Source of the DNA: Nitzschia sp. DOCU1
Lineage: Eukaryota; Bacillariophyta; Bacillariophyceae; Bacillariales; Bacillariaceae
Direction of reading: 5' to 3'
Length of the DNA stretch: 64,000 nucleotides
Assembly (NCBI GenBank): GCA_951394045.1
Contig: OX595996.1
Location: forward strand, 2,046,001-2,110,000
This document shows, piece after piece, positions 43,629 to 54,126 of this stretch. Within the stretch, counting starts at the first letter, position 1, and every line of letters starts with the position of its first letter. The notes under the pieces are model-generated. The model was not told the origin of the DNA and searched no databases. It was given only the letters and a program-made list of their open reading frames with translations. A program made the position numbers and the translations under genes.

Positions 43629-44639
43629 CTATCCTCCGAATCGTGTAGCCAGCTCGGGGGGTGGACAACAATTCATGACTCGTTGATGGACCATGGGATC
43701 ACTCAAATAATCCACCAAGCGTGTCGTTCGATCTGCCAGATAAGTATCGTTCCAAAAGGATTCCTTGGCTGTAGGAGTGGCCTTTTCGACGGCCAATAGG
43801 CAATGTCTCAAATAAATATCGGCCGGTAACAGACCACTATCGTGGGGCCATTGCCAAATACTGCGTACAGAAACATGAGGTGGTAGTTGAGCAATGAATT
43901 CTTGACTATTGGCGTCGGTTCCTCGCAAGGAAATGACTCCCATGCCCAGAGGAGGCTTGGTGGGGGTATCTGCCGTAGCCTCCAAATCGTAATAAGGCAC
44001 GGAAACAATCGCATACGAGGCTTCTCGTTCCATAAATGCCAATCGTTGTTCATGGTTGAGTTTTACTTGAAAGGATGCCACGACAAAGGATACATCCTCT
44101 GCAGGTTCTACCGACAAACTGGCCATGTTCATGCCTTGCGTCAAGCCTTGTGAAAGTAAAAACAAGTGGGGATGGGCAAAGACCCGACGCAAACCTCGGA
44201 CGCGAACATGACGAAAGTCTTTCAAATCTGGAAAGGTTAATCTAGAAGAAGCTTCGCTCAACAAGGCGCCATAGGCCAGGATGGTAATTTCATCGGGAAG
44301 CAGGGCTGGAGGTATCGAGGGTACTACCGCAGTTGTGGATCTTGGTGTGCCGTCGTTCGCCATTTGTTCAGGATGTTTCGCCATGAAAAATAAAACAGCA
44401 AGAGCAAGAGAGACCAGTAGTGTCACGGGATACTTCATGGAAATAGAGTCTCCTGGGGTGTGTGTTGCTCTCTCCATCATCGTCGCAGCCAGCGAGACGC
44501 CGTGTGCGTATCTTTTGCTTATTTCGGCACCTTCGAATTTTGGATACGATTTGATTACTTCGAATCTCATGAGGACGAATTGAGGGACGAAATGAGTCAT
44601 TAACCGCTCTTTCGCACAAATTCGGCCCCCCCTTTCCAT
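43629..44639 (-). CDS. Gamma-glutamylcyclotransferase-like (GGCT/AIG2 fold) protein with N-terminal anchor
   Basis: Intronless, 336 residues from the ATG at 44639; an internal ATG at 44438 would start directly at a hydrophobic segment (MKYPVTLLVSLALAVLFFMA) and may be the true start. After it comes a GGCT-like pattern: ILAYGALLSEASSRLTFPD resembles the substrate-binding loop (usually YGSL/YGSN), followed by VRVRGLRRVFAHP, ASLSVEPAEDVSFVVASFQV and FMEREASYAIVSVPYYD, where the Glu of MEREASY sits where the family has its catalytic Glu. Proteins of this fold release 5-oxoproline from gamma-glutamyl compounds or glutathione, but many members are uncharacterised. The assignment rests on motif pattern only. 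Confidence 0.65.
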   Translation of the reverse strand: MERGGRICAKERLMTHFVPQFVLMRFEVIKSYPKFEGAEISKRYAHGVSLAATMMERATHTPGDSISMKYPVTLLVSLALAVLFFMAKHPEQMANDGTPRSTTAVVPSIPPALLPDEITILAYGALLSEASSRLTFPDLKDFRHVRVRGLRRVFAHPHLFLLSQGLTQGMNMASLSVEPAEDVSFVVASFQVKLNHEQRLAFMEREASYAIVSVPYYDLEATADTPTKPPLGMGVISLRGTDANSQEFIAQLPPHVSVRSIWQWPHDSGLLPADIYLRHCLLAVEKATPTAKESFWNDTYLADRTTRLVDYLSDPMVHQRVMNCCPPPELATRFGG

Positions 44640-44765
44640 CCATCGATTCCCCGAATGACCCCTTCATTGCATTTGGCATATCTCCTCCGACAAAAGTTCG
44701 CAGGGACATCACATCCATGAACCTTGCCAATGCTCCTTGGAATGATCCTACTCTAGCTAGGAATC

Positions 44766-46528
44766 ATGTCAAATTTAGCTTTTAAGAGGCGGTTTGCCTT
44801 GGTAGTCTGTCTTTTGCTCGCTGCTCCTGGTCCTTTTTTGTCCTGTCGCCCTGGAATCGCATTCGCCGCCAAGGTAGAAGAAGCCTCGTGTGATGCCAAT
44901 GGAGTTTGCACTACCGTGTCGGAATGCCAAGACAATAATGAGGCATGCCCCACATGGTCGAGTCAAGGAGAATGTGATGTGCATCCAGCGTACGTGTTGA
45001 AAGAGTGTCGAAAATCGTGTTATGTCTGTGGCGAGGACCCTCAGGTGGGGGATGGATCCATGTATGGGGTTCCACAAACCTTGGGGAATTCTCTCGTTGA
45101 CTCGTCGGAAACGGCGGATCAAGAACGGCTGATGCGCATGGGCCAATACATGCAGCAACAAGAATCTGCAATACCGGCCTACATTGCTCGTGAACGACTG
45201 ACGCGCATGGGTCGATATATGCAGAAAGAATCCAAAGAACTACAGGGCAGCATTAAGACAAGGTGCCGAAATCTTCATGCGGAATGCAGTGAGTGTTGTT
45301 CATTGTGGTTGCTAGATATGGCAAGTGTTTGTGCAATTTATTATAACGACGGCTTTTCTAACCTATGATGCTTCTTTTCTTCCGACTTGACTACTAGTCA
45401 ACTGGGCTGTGGGTGGAGAATGTGATGGCAATCCAATCTGTAAGTCGGTTCTAGAGAACGAGGACACGAGTCTCACAACGATTTTAAACAAACATGCACC
45501 TCAACTATTATTCTTGACTTGTAAAGGGATGAAGCAGGAGTGTGCCCCGGCATGTTTTTCGTGCGACTTGTTGGTATATGTGGAACGATGCCCCATGGAC
45601 AAGGCCCTTTTGAAAGATGTTTGGGGAGCTGGAGATTTGAACAAAATGTTTGAAATTTGAAAAGCTTACCAGTGAACCATATTTGAGTCAATATTCCGTA
45701 GAAATTCTTTCGTCGCCTGCCACTACTGACGGTCCCTGGGTGATTCAATTGGATAATGTATTGAGCCCAAGCGAAGCCGAACATTTAATCGAACTTGGAG
45801 GTACGTTTCTTTGCGCTGGGAGTTGGCGAGAGTCCTTAGAGGGAGAAAGTGGAGACTTATCCTAGTTGTTTTCTGTTTCCATTATTACCTTATTAGAAAT
45901 CGAGGGCTTTGTACGATCCGGAATGCTTGGAAAACTTTCTGTAGTCAATGGGTTAAACGACAACACAATCAGTGACGGTCGTACCTCTTCGAATACCTGG
46001 TGCCGAGACAATTGCTACCGAAATGAAACGGCGCTAGCGGTCATTCATCGACTTTCGAACCTGACGGGCGTCCCCGAATCAAACTCTGAGCATTTGCAAA
46101 TGCTCCGCTATGAGCCCGGTCAATACTACGAGGTAGGTGTTTGCTGGTCTGTTGTGTTTTCGTCAAATGTTGCAGCGCTCACGTTTTTGCGTCGATTATA
46201 CCCCTCTTATGATTCACACAAGAGCCACCACGACTACATTAGGCACCACGTGATGAGACAACCAGGTCCTAGGATTCTGACCTTTTATCTTTACTTGAAC
46301 GATGTAGAGGCTGGCGGTGGAACGGAGTTTGATCAGCTTGGTTTGGTGGTGACACCAAAGGTCGGTCGAGCGATTCTCTGGCCGAGCGTTCTCGACCAAT
46401 GGCCCATGAAGCAAGACGATCGTACTATGCATGCGGCGCTGGCAGTGGAAAAGGGAATCAAATATGGGGTAAACGCGTGGTTTCATCTTCGAGATTTCAA
46501 GGAACCGTTGGAATCTTCATGCATCTAG
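44766..46528 (+). pseudogene. ShKT prolyl 4-hydroxylase copy broken by a 7-bp tandem duplication
   Basis: Exons 44766..45288, 45398..45439, 45527..45800, 45897..46132 and 46223..46528 match the five exons of the inverted paralogue at 50351..51982, with all intron positions conserved. Exon 3 is exactly 7 nt longer (274 versus 267): TTTGAA-ATTTGAA-AAGC instead of TTTGAA-AAGC (about 45650-45663), giving a TGA after KMFEI. Exon 1 also has an extra in-frame copy of an ERLTRMGRYMQ-type segment. The catalytic residues downstream are preserved (HHD, distal His, GIK), so the loss looks recent. It could still make a short ShKT-only secreted product from the first exons. Confidence 0.85.
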
Positions 46529-46708
46529 TAAGGAATGCGTCGGTGAGTCGGCCTTGCGCAAATGACCTCGATCTTTCCAGTACAGTGGATGATGCAAATG
46601 ATCGAGTCTCTGATAGTAGCAATGACTCATGACTCGTAGTTCTATCCCATTGAATCGAAGAAATCCTGTCCACGAACATTCATTCATCGCTTCGAAGAAA
46701 CAACCTAC

Positions 46709-46772
46709 CACTAAGCAATAACCGCGGCCGACAATGTATAGCCGAAATATATTTTCCGAGGGTAGTTCACAT
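46709..46772 (-). pseudogene. Relic of exon 1 of the four-TM membrane protein family
   Basis: On the minus strand the 64 bp from ATG at 46772 to a GTAGGT donor-like site aligns with exon 1 of the 52494 gene (CTCGGAAA-ATATTTCGGCTAT-CATTGT-GG-GGTT-TTGCTT). It has a TGA straight after the ATG and small indels. Similarity extends upstream into the 5' flank to about 46870 (CACAAAGACAG-AGAA). No later exons are found nearby. Confidence 0.6.
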
Positions 46773-47335
46773 CGTGTCGTCGAATAAAGGTAAAATAGTG
46801 ATTCGTCGTCAAAATTGATGTAGACCTTTTGAGTTCTCCTGTCTTTGTGCCGTGATGGTGACCCAAAGCCATCCCTTTGGGCGTGCTCGTGTCCCGTTGC
46901 ACGACTGGAGGCGTTTTGAGTCCTGGATACACTTTGACTACATCGAATAACGAACGGCATTCATGGTTACGAATGCCCCTTTCGACCCTTTAGACTACTT
47001 TGAATCAATCCTGTCCAATCGCATTTTCATCGGCTGATCGCGCAAGCGGGAATGAAGCGAGCACCACCACACACCCAATGGCGACTCCGCCGTTTTCCAA
47101 TCGTTTTCGCCACCGGTGAAAATGCAATGCAGCTCTTCCCGAAAGAAAAGAGAAGATTCGATGCAGGATTCCATTTGCATTGTGCTACAACCCAGCTGAG
47201 CACGTCGCCACGTCCTTCTCCCCTTTCCTGACGACGCAACGGTCTACTTCCCGACCTTCGCCATTGTGAGAGTGAAACTCCAATTTTTCTTTCGTTTCTC
47301 ACCTTTGCTTCACAAAGCCTGCACATAAAATTCTC
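46773..47335. other. Spacer with old 4-TM gene flank; nitrilase-like gene promoter side
   Basis: The left 100 bp belongs to the relic above. The rest has no supported gene and is upstream of the 47336 gene. Confidence 0.45.
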
Positions 47336-49006
47336 ATGTCACTCTCACAACCCAAGAGCAGTCTCATCTCCAATAACAACCCTACCATGGCACCTCGCAA
47401 TGCGAATGAAGCTAGCAGCCTGCTAGGAACCGACGTCGAAGCATCGTCGGCATCTCCCATGTCGTATGCTTCTTCGAAATTTCGGTACGAAAAGCCCCCT
47501 CAGGCTTGTGCCCCTACCCCCAACAACTGGAATTTGATTCAGGCTTTGAACATTGCCATGTTTGTTTGTTCGGTAGTATTATTGGGCGTTGCTCGACAAG
47601 AAGCGACTTGGCATGAACATCATCCGACGGATGGCATGTTTAACACCAACAAACACAAGCATTTGTCGACCAAATCCAAATATCTGCGCGTCGAAGCCAT
47701 GGGCTTTCAAATTTATACCGGTGGGGCCCCTGCCTTTTACAATGCCACGGACGACGACGGGTATATTGTCACTATGGACAATCCCGAATGCGTTGGCTTG
47801 AATTCGTATGGCAGCATGTGGACCGAAGAAGGCGATCAACTTCAATGTTACATTGGCAATTATGATGCCGAACAAGATGTACAATCCCGACTTAAAATCA
47901 TGAAAGATGCCGTCGAACAAGCTTACAGGATGTCCGAATCCAAGTTGGAACCCTCCACTCTCAAGATTTTTATTGCTCCCGAATTCTTTTGGCGTGGTGT
48001 CAATGGCGCCTACGTCTTTGAGGATGAAGCTCCCGGCGATCCCGATGTCTGTGGCCCCGTCTGTCAAATTCTAATGGGCCTGGAAGAAATGGTCGCCGAA
48101 GAACGATTTGAAGACTGGTTCTTTTTGTTTGGAAGCATTACCGCCTCGGAACCGATCAAAGATCGACGCAATTCCTATGACAGTTTGTTTTATAACTTTG
48201 CTCCCGTCTACAAGGGATACGATCCGGCCAAGACGACCTATGAAGGCAAACGCTTCATTGCTCCCAAGCGATACTTGTCAACGTCCGACTTTATGACGCC
48301 CTGGCGACACTTGAACATGTCAGGCTTTAAAGAACTCATTGATTTTGAACAGACAGCGACGCACCAAGAAACGACTGTCATTAATCCCATCTACACTCGA
48401 GGCAAGTATGATTATGACATGTGGGTTAATTACAAGGGCGAGCTCGATGCTCTGGGTTACACCATTTTAGAATATGGCTGGCTCTATGTCAATGGGCTCG
48501 CGGTATCGCTCGAAATTTGTCTTGATCATCAAGTCAAGACGTCGCTCAATGCTTATACGGCCGACATGACAACGGGACGCAATACATTGGTACCCAGCAT
48601 TACCGAACATGGTTTGGAATATGAACACATTCCTTCCTATCAAGCTCAAATTGGAGTCGTGTCCAGTGCGGGCATGACGATTGTGCAAGAAGCTTTGGCC
48701 TTGACGCAACATGGTACCATTTTTTTACAAGATGGTTTGAGCAATGCGACCAATCGCATGTTTTGGAGTTCGACGGGATGCGAATTGGGACTGCAATTTG
48801 AAGGTGGCACGGAAGCCATTCAACGTCGAGCCTTCTTGTCGGAAACAGATGTTTTCTTTGAACACATTGCCTTGGATGATTTCAAGCGCTATGATGTGTA
48901 TGGCGATGATTGGCAAACCTATGTGAATGGAACCTTTTCGACCAAAATGTATCCGCCACAAATTACGGTCTTTACTACCATGGACATTGCCAGGGTATAT
49001 GAATAA
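47336..49006 (+). CDS. Membrane-anchored carbon-nitrogen hydrolase (nitrilase superfamily)-like protein
   Basis: Intronless, 556 residues, with ATG at 47336. A short cytosolic tail precedes one membrane segment (residues 69-86, QALNIAMFVCSVVLLGVA), so the bulk is probably luminal or extracellular (type II). The nitrilase triad can be placed: Glu216 in FIAPEFFWRG, Lys311 in APKRYLS and Cys395 in SLEICLDH. Spacing is larger than in typical nitrilases, with extra insertions. Such enzymes hydrolyse nitriles, amides or N-acyl bonds; the substrate is not predictable. N-glycosylation sites (NAT, NMS, NAT, NGT) fit a secretory-pathway location. Conservation of all three residues suggests an active enzyme. 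Confidence 0.8.
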   Translation: MSLSQPKSSLISNNNPTMAPRNANEASSLLGTDVEASSASPMSYASSKFRYEKPPQACAPTPNNWNLIQALNIAMFVCSVVLLGVARQEATWHEHHPTDGMFNTNKHKHLSTKSKYLRVEAMGFQIYTGGAPAFYNATDDDGYIVTMDNPECVGLNSYGSMWTEEGDQLQCYIGNYDAEQDVQSRLKIMKDAVEQAYRMSESKLEPSTLKIFIAPEFFWRGVNGAYVFEDEAPGDPDVCGPVCQILMGLEEMVAEERFEDWFFLFGSITASEPIKDRRNSYDSLFYNFAPVYKGYDPAKTTYEGKRFIAPKRYLSTSDFMTPWRHLNMSGFKELIDFEQTATHQETTVINPIYTRGKYDYDMWVNYKGELDALGYTILEYGWLYVNGLAVSLEICLDHQVKTSLNAYTADMTTGRNTLVPSITEHGLEYEHIPSYQAQIGVVSSAGMTIVQEALALTQHGTIFLQDGLSNATNRMFWSSTGCELGLQFEGGTEAIQRRAFLSETDVFFEHIALDDFKRYDVYGDDWQTYVNGTFSTKMYPPQITVFTTMDIARVYE

Positions 49007-49061
49007 GTCAAGGCTAGTAGTAGATAGAAAGCCGTTTGTATAAATCGAATAGAATTGCATT

Positions 49062-49976
49062 TTACTTTGAGTTATGAATGCCTGCAGGATAGGTTCGTAG
49101 GGTGGATGTAAAGTTGGATTGGCATACGGGACACTTTTTGCGGTCGAGCTTACCGAGTTGCGTTTGACAGCAACCTTGGCAGAGACAAATGTGGCCACAT
49201 GGAACCAAGGCACAGTCGGCAGTACCATCCCAACACAAAACACAGAGACCGGCTTGCTCTTGTGTTGTAGTTACCGATGCTATTGGGTACGTTTGTCGTT
49301 CTCGAACGCCCTCGTGGTTGTCTGACGTTTGCGTGTTCGATTGTCTTTCATTTTGTTGTTGTGGTTCTACCGGTCGTAGTACAAAGGGATCTAGTATCTT
49401 TCGCAGCTTCCACCTATAAAAGACATGAAGTAGATCCGTGCTTTTGCGTTGGATAGTGCACCATGGTGTGCGTCCTGCAACGTCTCGGATATAAATGCTA
49501 TCCGGTTCTTTCTCGACGAGAAGTCTGATCAGCCATGCCGGCTGTAGGGTGTAGCAGGCCATGTGTAATGGAGTATGCCCCGATAATGACCGTGCCATCA
49601 ATGCTGGTGGATGCGCCTGTATTAGATACTCGAATACTTGTGTGTCTGGGGCACGTCTCGGATTCATGAGGGCAAAATGAAGTGGCAACTCTTGACTTGG
49701 TTGGGATAGTGCTTGTAGCTGGCTTCGATCAATGTCGAGAAGAGAAATGAACACATCTAACGGAACTCGTCTTTGGAGAAGCATATGAAGACAGGTCACT
49801 TCTTCCTTTACAGAGCTTGGGCCGTTTTGTCGCGACCTGGAAGATCTTCCCATGTATCTTTCGATAAAGTACTTTTTGTGACGCACTCGACGCTTGACAT
49901 CGTCGTCCTTTAGCAAATCGCGAACTGTTTTCCAATCATCAGTTTCAATCGCTTTTCGAAGACTAGTATTTCCCAT
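49062..49976 (-). CDS. Ankyrin-repeat protein with C-terminal RING finger
   Basis: Intronless from ATG at 49976, 304 residues. The N-terminus starts with an ankyrin-like LRKAIETDDWKTVRDLLK, followed by VTCLHMLLQRRVPLDVF, LPLHFALMN and a good ankyrin unit (GHTPLHMACYTLQPAWLIRLLVEKEP). A C-terminal RING of the C3HC4 class follows: CVLCWDG, CALVPCGHICLCQGCC, KCPVC. This resembles ankyrin-RING E3 ligases (XIAP-type short RING). Predicted to be a cytosolic ubiquitin ligase with ankyrin substrate binding. It is convergent with the 47336 gene, with only about 55 bp between the stop codons. Confidence 0.85.
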   Translation of the reverse strand: MGNTSLRKAIETDDWKTVRDLLKDDDVKRRVRHKKYFIERYMGRSSRSRQNGPSSVKEEVTCLHMLLQRRVPLDVFISLLDIDRSQLQALSQPSQELPLHFALMNPRRAPDTQVFEYLIQAHPPALMARSLSGHTPLHMACYTLQPAWLIRLLVEKEPDSIYIRDVAGRTPWCTIQRKSTDLLHVFYRWKLRKILDPFVLRPVEPQQQNERQSNTQTSDNHEGVRERQTYPIASVTTTQEQAGLCVLCWDGTADCALVPCGHICLCQGCCQTQLGKLDRKKCPVCQSNFTSTLRTYPAGIHNSK

Positions 49977-50350
49977 GGCAGCTTCTTCACCGGGATCCAC
50001 ACTTTATGATGGTGCTACCTCTTTTGTTTTGGTTTTCGAGAGCTTTGCGATCGGAGCATGACGTGAAGTTCGGGCACGATTGAGAGATATCGCGAGCGAG
50101 CATTTCATTAGGTGAGTCGTGTTTGAGCTGACAGCGGACGGACGCTTTGCGGGTCAGATGCGAGTGAAAATGATTCCGTCGACTCAATTTGATGGAACCC
50201 TGACGGCTGAGAAAGCCAGATTTGACCCGCAAAGGAAGCTCTACTGTGGAAGGATGATGCATCATCTATGTAATGAGTCTTTACTACTAGCAGATTCTCG
50301 GTAGTTAGCGAGGTAACTGCGCTAGGCCGACTCACCGACGCATTCCCTCT
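49977..50350. other. Spacer between ankyrin-RING gene start and P4H stop
   Basis: The right 50 bp (GAATGCGTCGGTGAGTCGGCC on the minus strand) also follows the stop of the inverted P4H copy at 46529, so the duplication extends past the coding end. Confidence 0.6.
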
Positions 50351-51982
50351 CTAGATGCATGAAGATGCAAACGGCTCCTTGAAGTTTCGAAGATGAAACC
50401 ATGCGTTAGCCCCGTATTTGATTCCCTTTTCCACTGCCAAAGCCGCGTGCATAGTGCGATCGTCCTTCTTCATGGGCCAGTGATCGAGAACGCTCGGCCA
50501 GAGAATCGCTCGACCGACCTTTGGTGTAACAACCAAACCAAGCTTATCAAACTCCGTTCCACCGCCAGCCTCTACATCGTTCAAGTACAGATAAAAGGTC
50601 AGAATCCTAGGACCTTGTGGTCTGACGACATGATGCCCAATGTAGTCGTGGTGGCTCTGTATAGGACACAAACGTGTGAGCTCTGCCATCCAAACATCAG
50701 CCGAAGACCAAACACACTAGCGATCACGTACATTGTAGAATTGACCAGGCTCATAGCGGAGCATTTGCAAGAATTCCGAGTTTCCTTCGGGAACGCCGGT
50801 CAAGTCGGAAAGTCGATTAATTACCGCGAGCGCCGTTTCATTTCGGTAGCACTTGTCTCTGCACCAAGCATTGGTAGAGGTACGACCTTCACTGATTTTG
50901 TTGTCATGCTTCCCATCGATGGTAAGTTTTCCAACATCTGCAGATCGTGCATAACCCTCGATTGCTAGAGTAATGGAAACAGAGACAAAGATGGTAAGGG
51001 TACTTTCGTGAGGACGCTCCCCTTATTCCAGCGGGACTTACCTCCAAGTTCGATCAACTGTTCAGCTTCGCTTGGGCTCAATACATTATCCAATTGAATC
51101 ACCCAGGGACCGTCAGTAGTGGCAGGCGACGAAAGAATTTCTACGGAATATTGACTCAAATAAGGTTCACTGGTAAGCTTTTCAAACATTCTGTTCAAGT
51201 CTCCAGCTCCCCAAACATCTGTCAAGCTGGCCTTGTCCATGGGGCATCGCTCCACGTACACCAAGAAATCACAGGTAAAGCATGCCGGGGCACACTCCTG
51301 CTTCATCCCTTTAGAAATAATAGTTGAGATGCATGTTTGTTTAGAATCGTTGAGACTCGTGTCGTCGTCGACCACGCATGACTCGATGCTCTAGAATCGA
51401 CTTACAGATTGGATTCCCATCACATTCTCCACCCACAGCCCAGTTGACTAGTCAAGTCGGAACAAATGAAGAATCATAGGTTAGAAAAGACGTCGTTCAC
51501 AAACACTCGCCATGTCCAGGAAACCACAATGATTGACACTTACTGCATTCCGCATGAAGATTTCGGCACTTTTTCTTAATGTTGGCGGGTACTTCGGATT
51601 CTTGCTGCATATATCGACCCATGCGCGTCAAACGGTCCTGAGCCGCCTCTTTTGTTGCGTGAAAGAGAGAATTCCCCAAGGTTTGTGGAACGCCATACAT
51701 GGATCCATCCCCCACCTGAGGGTCCTCACCACAGACATAACACGATTTTCGACACTCTTTCAACATGTAGGCTGGATTGGCATCACATTCTCCTTGACTC
51801 GACCATGCGGGACATTCGGCATTATTGTCTTGACACTCGGACACGGTGGTGCAAACGCCATTGGCATCACACGAAGCTTCTTCTACCTTGGCGGCGGCAG
51901 CTGCGATTCCTCCTCCAGCATGATGGCGACTAGAGGAAAACGAACCCACCAGCAAAAGACACAACACAAGAGAAAACTTCAT
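50351..51982 (-). CDS. Secreted ShKT-domain prolyl 4-hydroxylase, five exons
   Basis: Exons 51982..51544, 51447..51406, 51308..51042, 50964..50732 and 50656..50351 give 428 residues with every junction in phase and GT-AG. A signal peptide (MKFSLVLCLLLVGSFSSS) starts exon 1, followed by a first ShKT-like module (ANPAYMLKECRKSCYVC). A second module is built from three exons (CRNLHAEC, NWAVGGECDGNPI, MKQECAPACFTC). Catalytic residues: His329, Asp331, His397 and Lys407 (HHD, TMHAALAVEKGIK). Same predicted role as the 7421 gene: 2-oxoglutarate- and Fe(II)-dependent prolyl hydroxylation in the secretory pathway. It is the intact member of an inverted pair with 44766..46528. Confidence 0.9.
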
Positions 51983-52493
51983 TTGAAAAGCAATGGATGA
52001 TATCCCTCTAGGAATCAAAAGGATGGCAGAGTCAATGCTATCGATGATATCGTTGAATATGCTAATGCCATGCAACGGTCATTTCAATCGGTCATTTTAC
52101 CCATCGGTTCGCGTTGCCTCTCCGTTGACCTTCTCTTCCGCGCCGGGTGTGCTGCTGTTGTCTGCACGCCGTCAGGTCTGGAGAGCGAGAGAGAGTGGAT
52201 CGGTAAAGTAAGGGGAGAGATTGGTGAAAGTGGATTTATTGTGTGACGACACATTCGACTAATAAGTCCCTTTAAATCCAGGACGACTCGGAACCGTTCC
52301 CCAGTCGTGCAAAGTGTCGCAAGCCATTCCGAACGGATGGATTTTCGTGACACCACACACATACAACGGATCGCGATATCCAACCCACACGACACAAAAA
52401 AGATCCAAAGTCCCGGACGATGAACCACAAAAGACAGAGAAATCTGCATGGAGGTTGACAACAAAACACTGTTTGGCTTTATTCAACCATACA
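51983..52493. promoter_or_regulatory. Divergent promoter interval of P4H and four-TM gene (inferred)
   Basis: 511 bp between head-to-head starts. Part of the right side (about 52400-52493) recurs upstream of the relic at 46772, consistent with promoter DNA copied with the exon. Confidence 0.4.
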
Positions 52494-53333
52494 ATGTGCA
52501 ATACACTCGGAAATATCTTTCGGCTATGCATTGTGGGGGGTTGTTGCTTGGCGGTAGGTTCTTCGAGCTAGTAGAGCAGAAGTGGACGAAAACGTTATGT
52601 TGCCACGGGTGGGGCAAAGAATCGCGCGTTTCTAATCCAGTGGCCCTTTTTTTGTTTCGTGTTGTTTCGTGATACAGCTTGCCATGCAATTTGTGGCAAC
52701 CTTTGGCTGTGATTTTCTCACGACACCTAGTACGCGAGGCATTGGCATTTGGTATGTTGAAGAGCAAGGGACTGGAAATTGTGTCGAGTGGAGTACCACC
52801 AATTTGGAAATGGATGATGTGGTGAAAGGAGCTCAATCGGCCTTGACGTTGAGTACGATTGCTGGATTTGCAGCAGGAGTCATGGTGTTGTTTGAGTGGC
52901 TGCTTTGTGAAGTCTGCTGTGCAGGTTGTTTGGAAGGATTGGCGTTTTGTTCGGCGTGGGTATTGGGATGCTCGACTTTTATGCTATATGGTGCGTTTTG
53001 ATTACGTTTAGGAATAGTCATCCGTCGAGGTTCCCAAAGACTCTCATTGCGGTTGTTTGTTTTGCAGGTATTCAACAATGCGGGGACATTGACGGTTCTG
53101 TGGCAAATGGCGAGTTGCAAGGAGACACGGGCTGCGAATGGGGTGCCGATGCATCCTACATGATGGTCGCTGTGGCGTGCTACTTTATTTGTGGATTTGT
53201 GCTCTGTTGGTACGTTGTCGCTAGTACATACTATACCTGCCCCTTATTGGATTTATTTGTCTCACGCGGGTCGTACTACTTGCCGTTTTCCTATTCTAGC
53301 GCACCCCAACCCGAGCCAATTTGCAAGCAATAA
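52494..53333 (+). CDS. Four-TM cysteine-rich membrane protein, copy 1 of tandem pair
   Basis: Exons 52494..52553, 52678..52990, 53068..53209 and 53300..53333 give 182 residues. The start is MCNTLGNIFRLCIVGGCCLA. Four hydrophobic segments are visible: one across the exon 1/2 join, then LSTIAGFAAGVMVLFEWLL, LEGLAFCSAWVLGCSTFML and MMVAVACYFICGFVLC. Two Cys-containing loops (FGCDF...GNCVEW and QQCGD...TGCEW) are probably outside the cytosol. The tail is APQPEPICKQ. The paralogue at 54127 has the same intron 1 and intron 3 positions, but intron 2 sits 20 nt further downstream here. I do not recognise the family; the tetraspan layout does not match tetraspanins (no CCG). Confidence 0.75.
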
Positions 53334-54126
53334 ACATGACGAAGATACCAGACTCTTACGAGTCATGCAATGGAAACTCGAGTCTTTCTGTGGTTTGTTG
53401 GATCAATCAGTGTAATAGTCGTGGCCACAAGGATAACAAGAGAAGCAAGTCGTAGTAAAGAAGATTTTTTGGAATTTTTGTGATATCGGTTGCTGTTAAA
53501 GAGTTCAAACGTTGTAGTACAACATACCCAGAAGGCAAACGTCGGAGCCTCGTGGGTCTGGTTGGGTTTAGGAAAACCACTAACCTGACGGTAGTTCTTC
53601 CTTGGACTTCAGATGGCATCTATTTCTATCCCCTAATTGGCTGCAGGAGCCTCTAACAAGTATAAACCATTACGAATGAGGAAGAAGTGTTAGTACTGTA
53701 GTAGTACTAGCTACGATAAGTAAGTGAGAAGGTCTAGATGACAATACTGTTATTGTCCTTATCACACTCTCGGCCCCTTTGCAAGGATAGCGGAACAATA
53801 TTGAAATAGCTGCCATCGATACTGCGTAGCTGTAAGGCCAGTCCTCCCACCCGTTGGTGCTTCCTACCACTAAAAGTAACATAAGCCCCCAAGTGACTTA
53901 AGGGCAATTATTGAGGTTTGAATTTGGGGCTATAATATTTAAGCTGAGATGACCTGAGATATTAGGGGTGCCATGTGCAACATCGGTCGGGTTATTCTCA
54001 ATTCACCGGTATGTTGCCGGCATCAAAAGAATCATCGTTGGATTGTTGTTTCATTCATCAGTGAGTAATCCAATCCGACCCTTTAAGAGGGAGAAATCAG
54101 ACCCTATCAAAGAAGAAATCGTCGCC
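53334..54126. other. Spacer between tandem paralogues, no supported gene
   Basis: 793 bp with only short frames. No third copy of the family is visible here. Confidence 0.5.
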
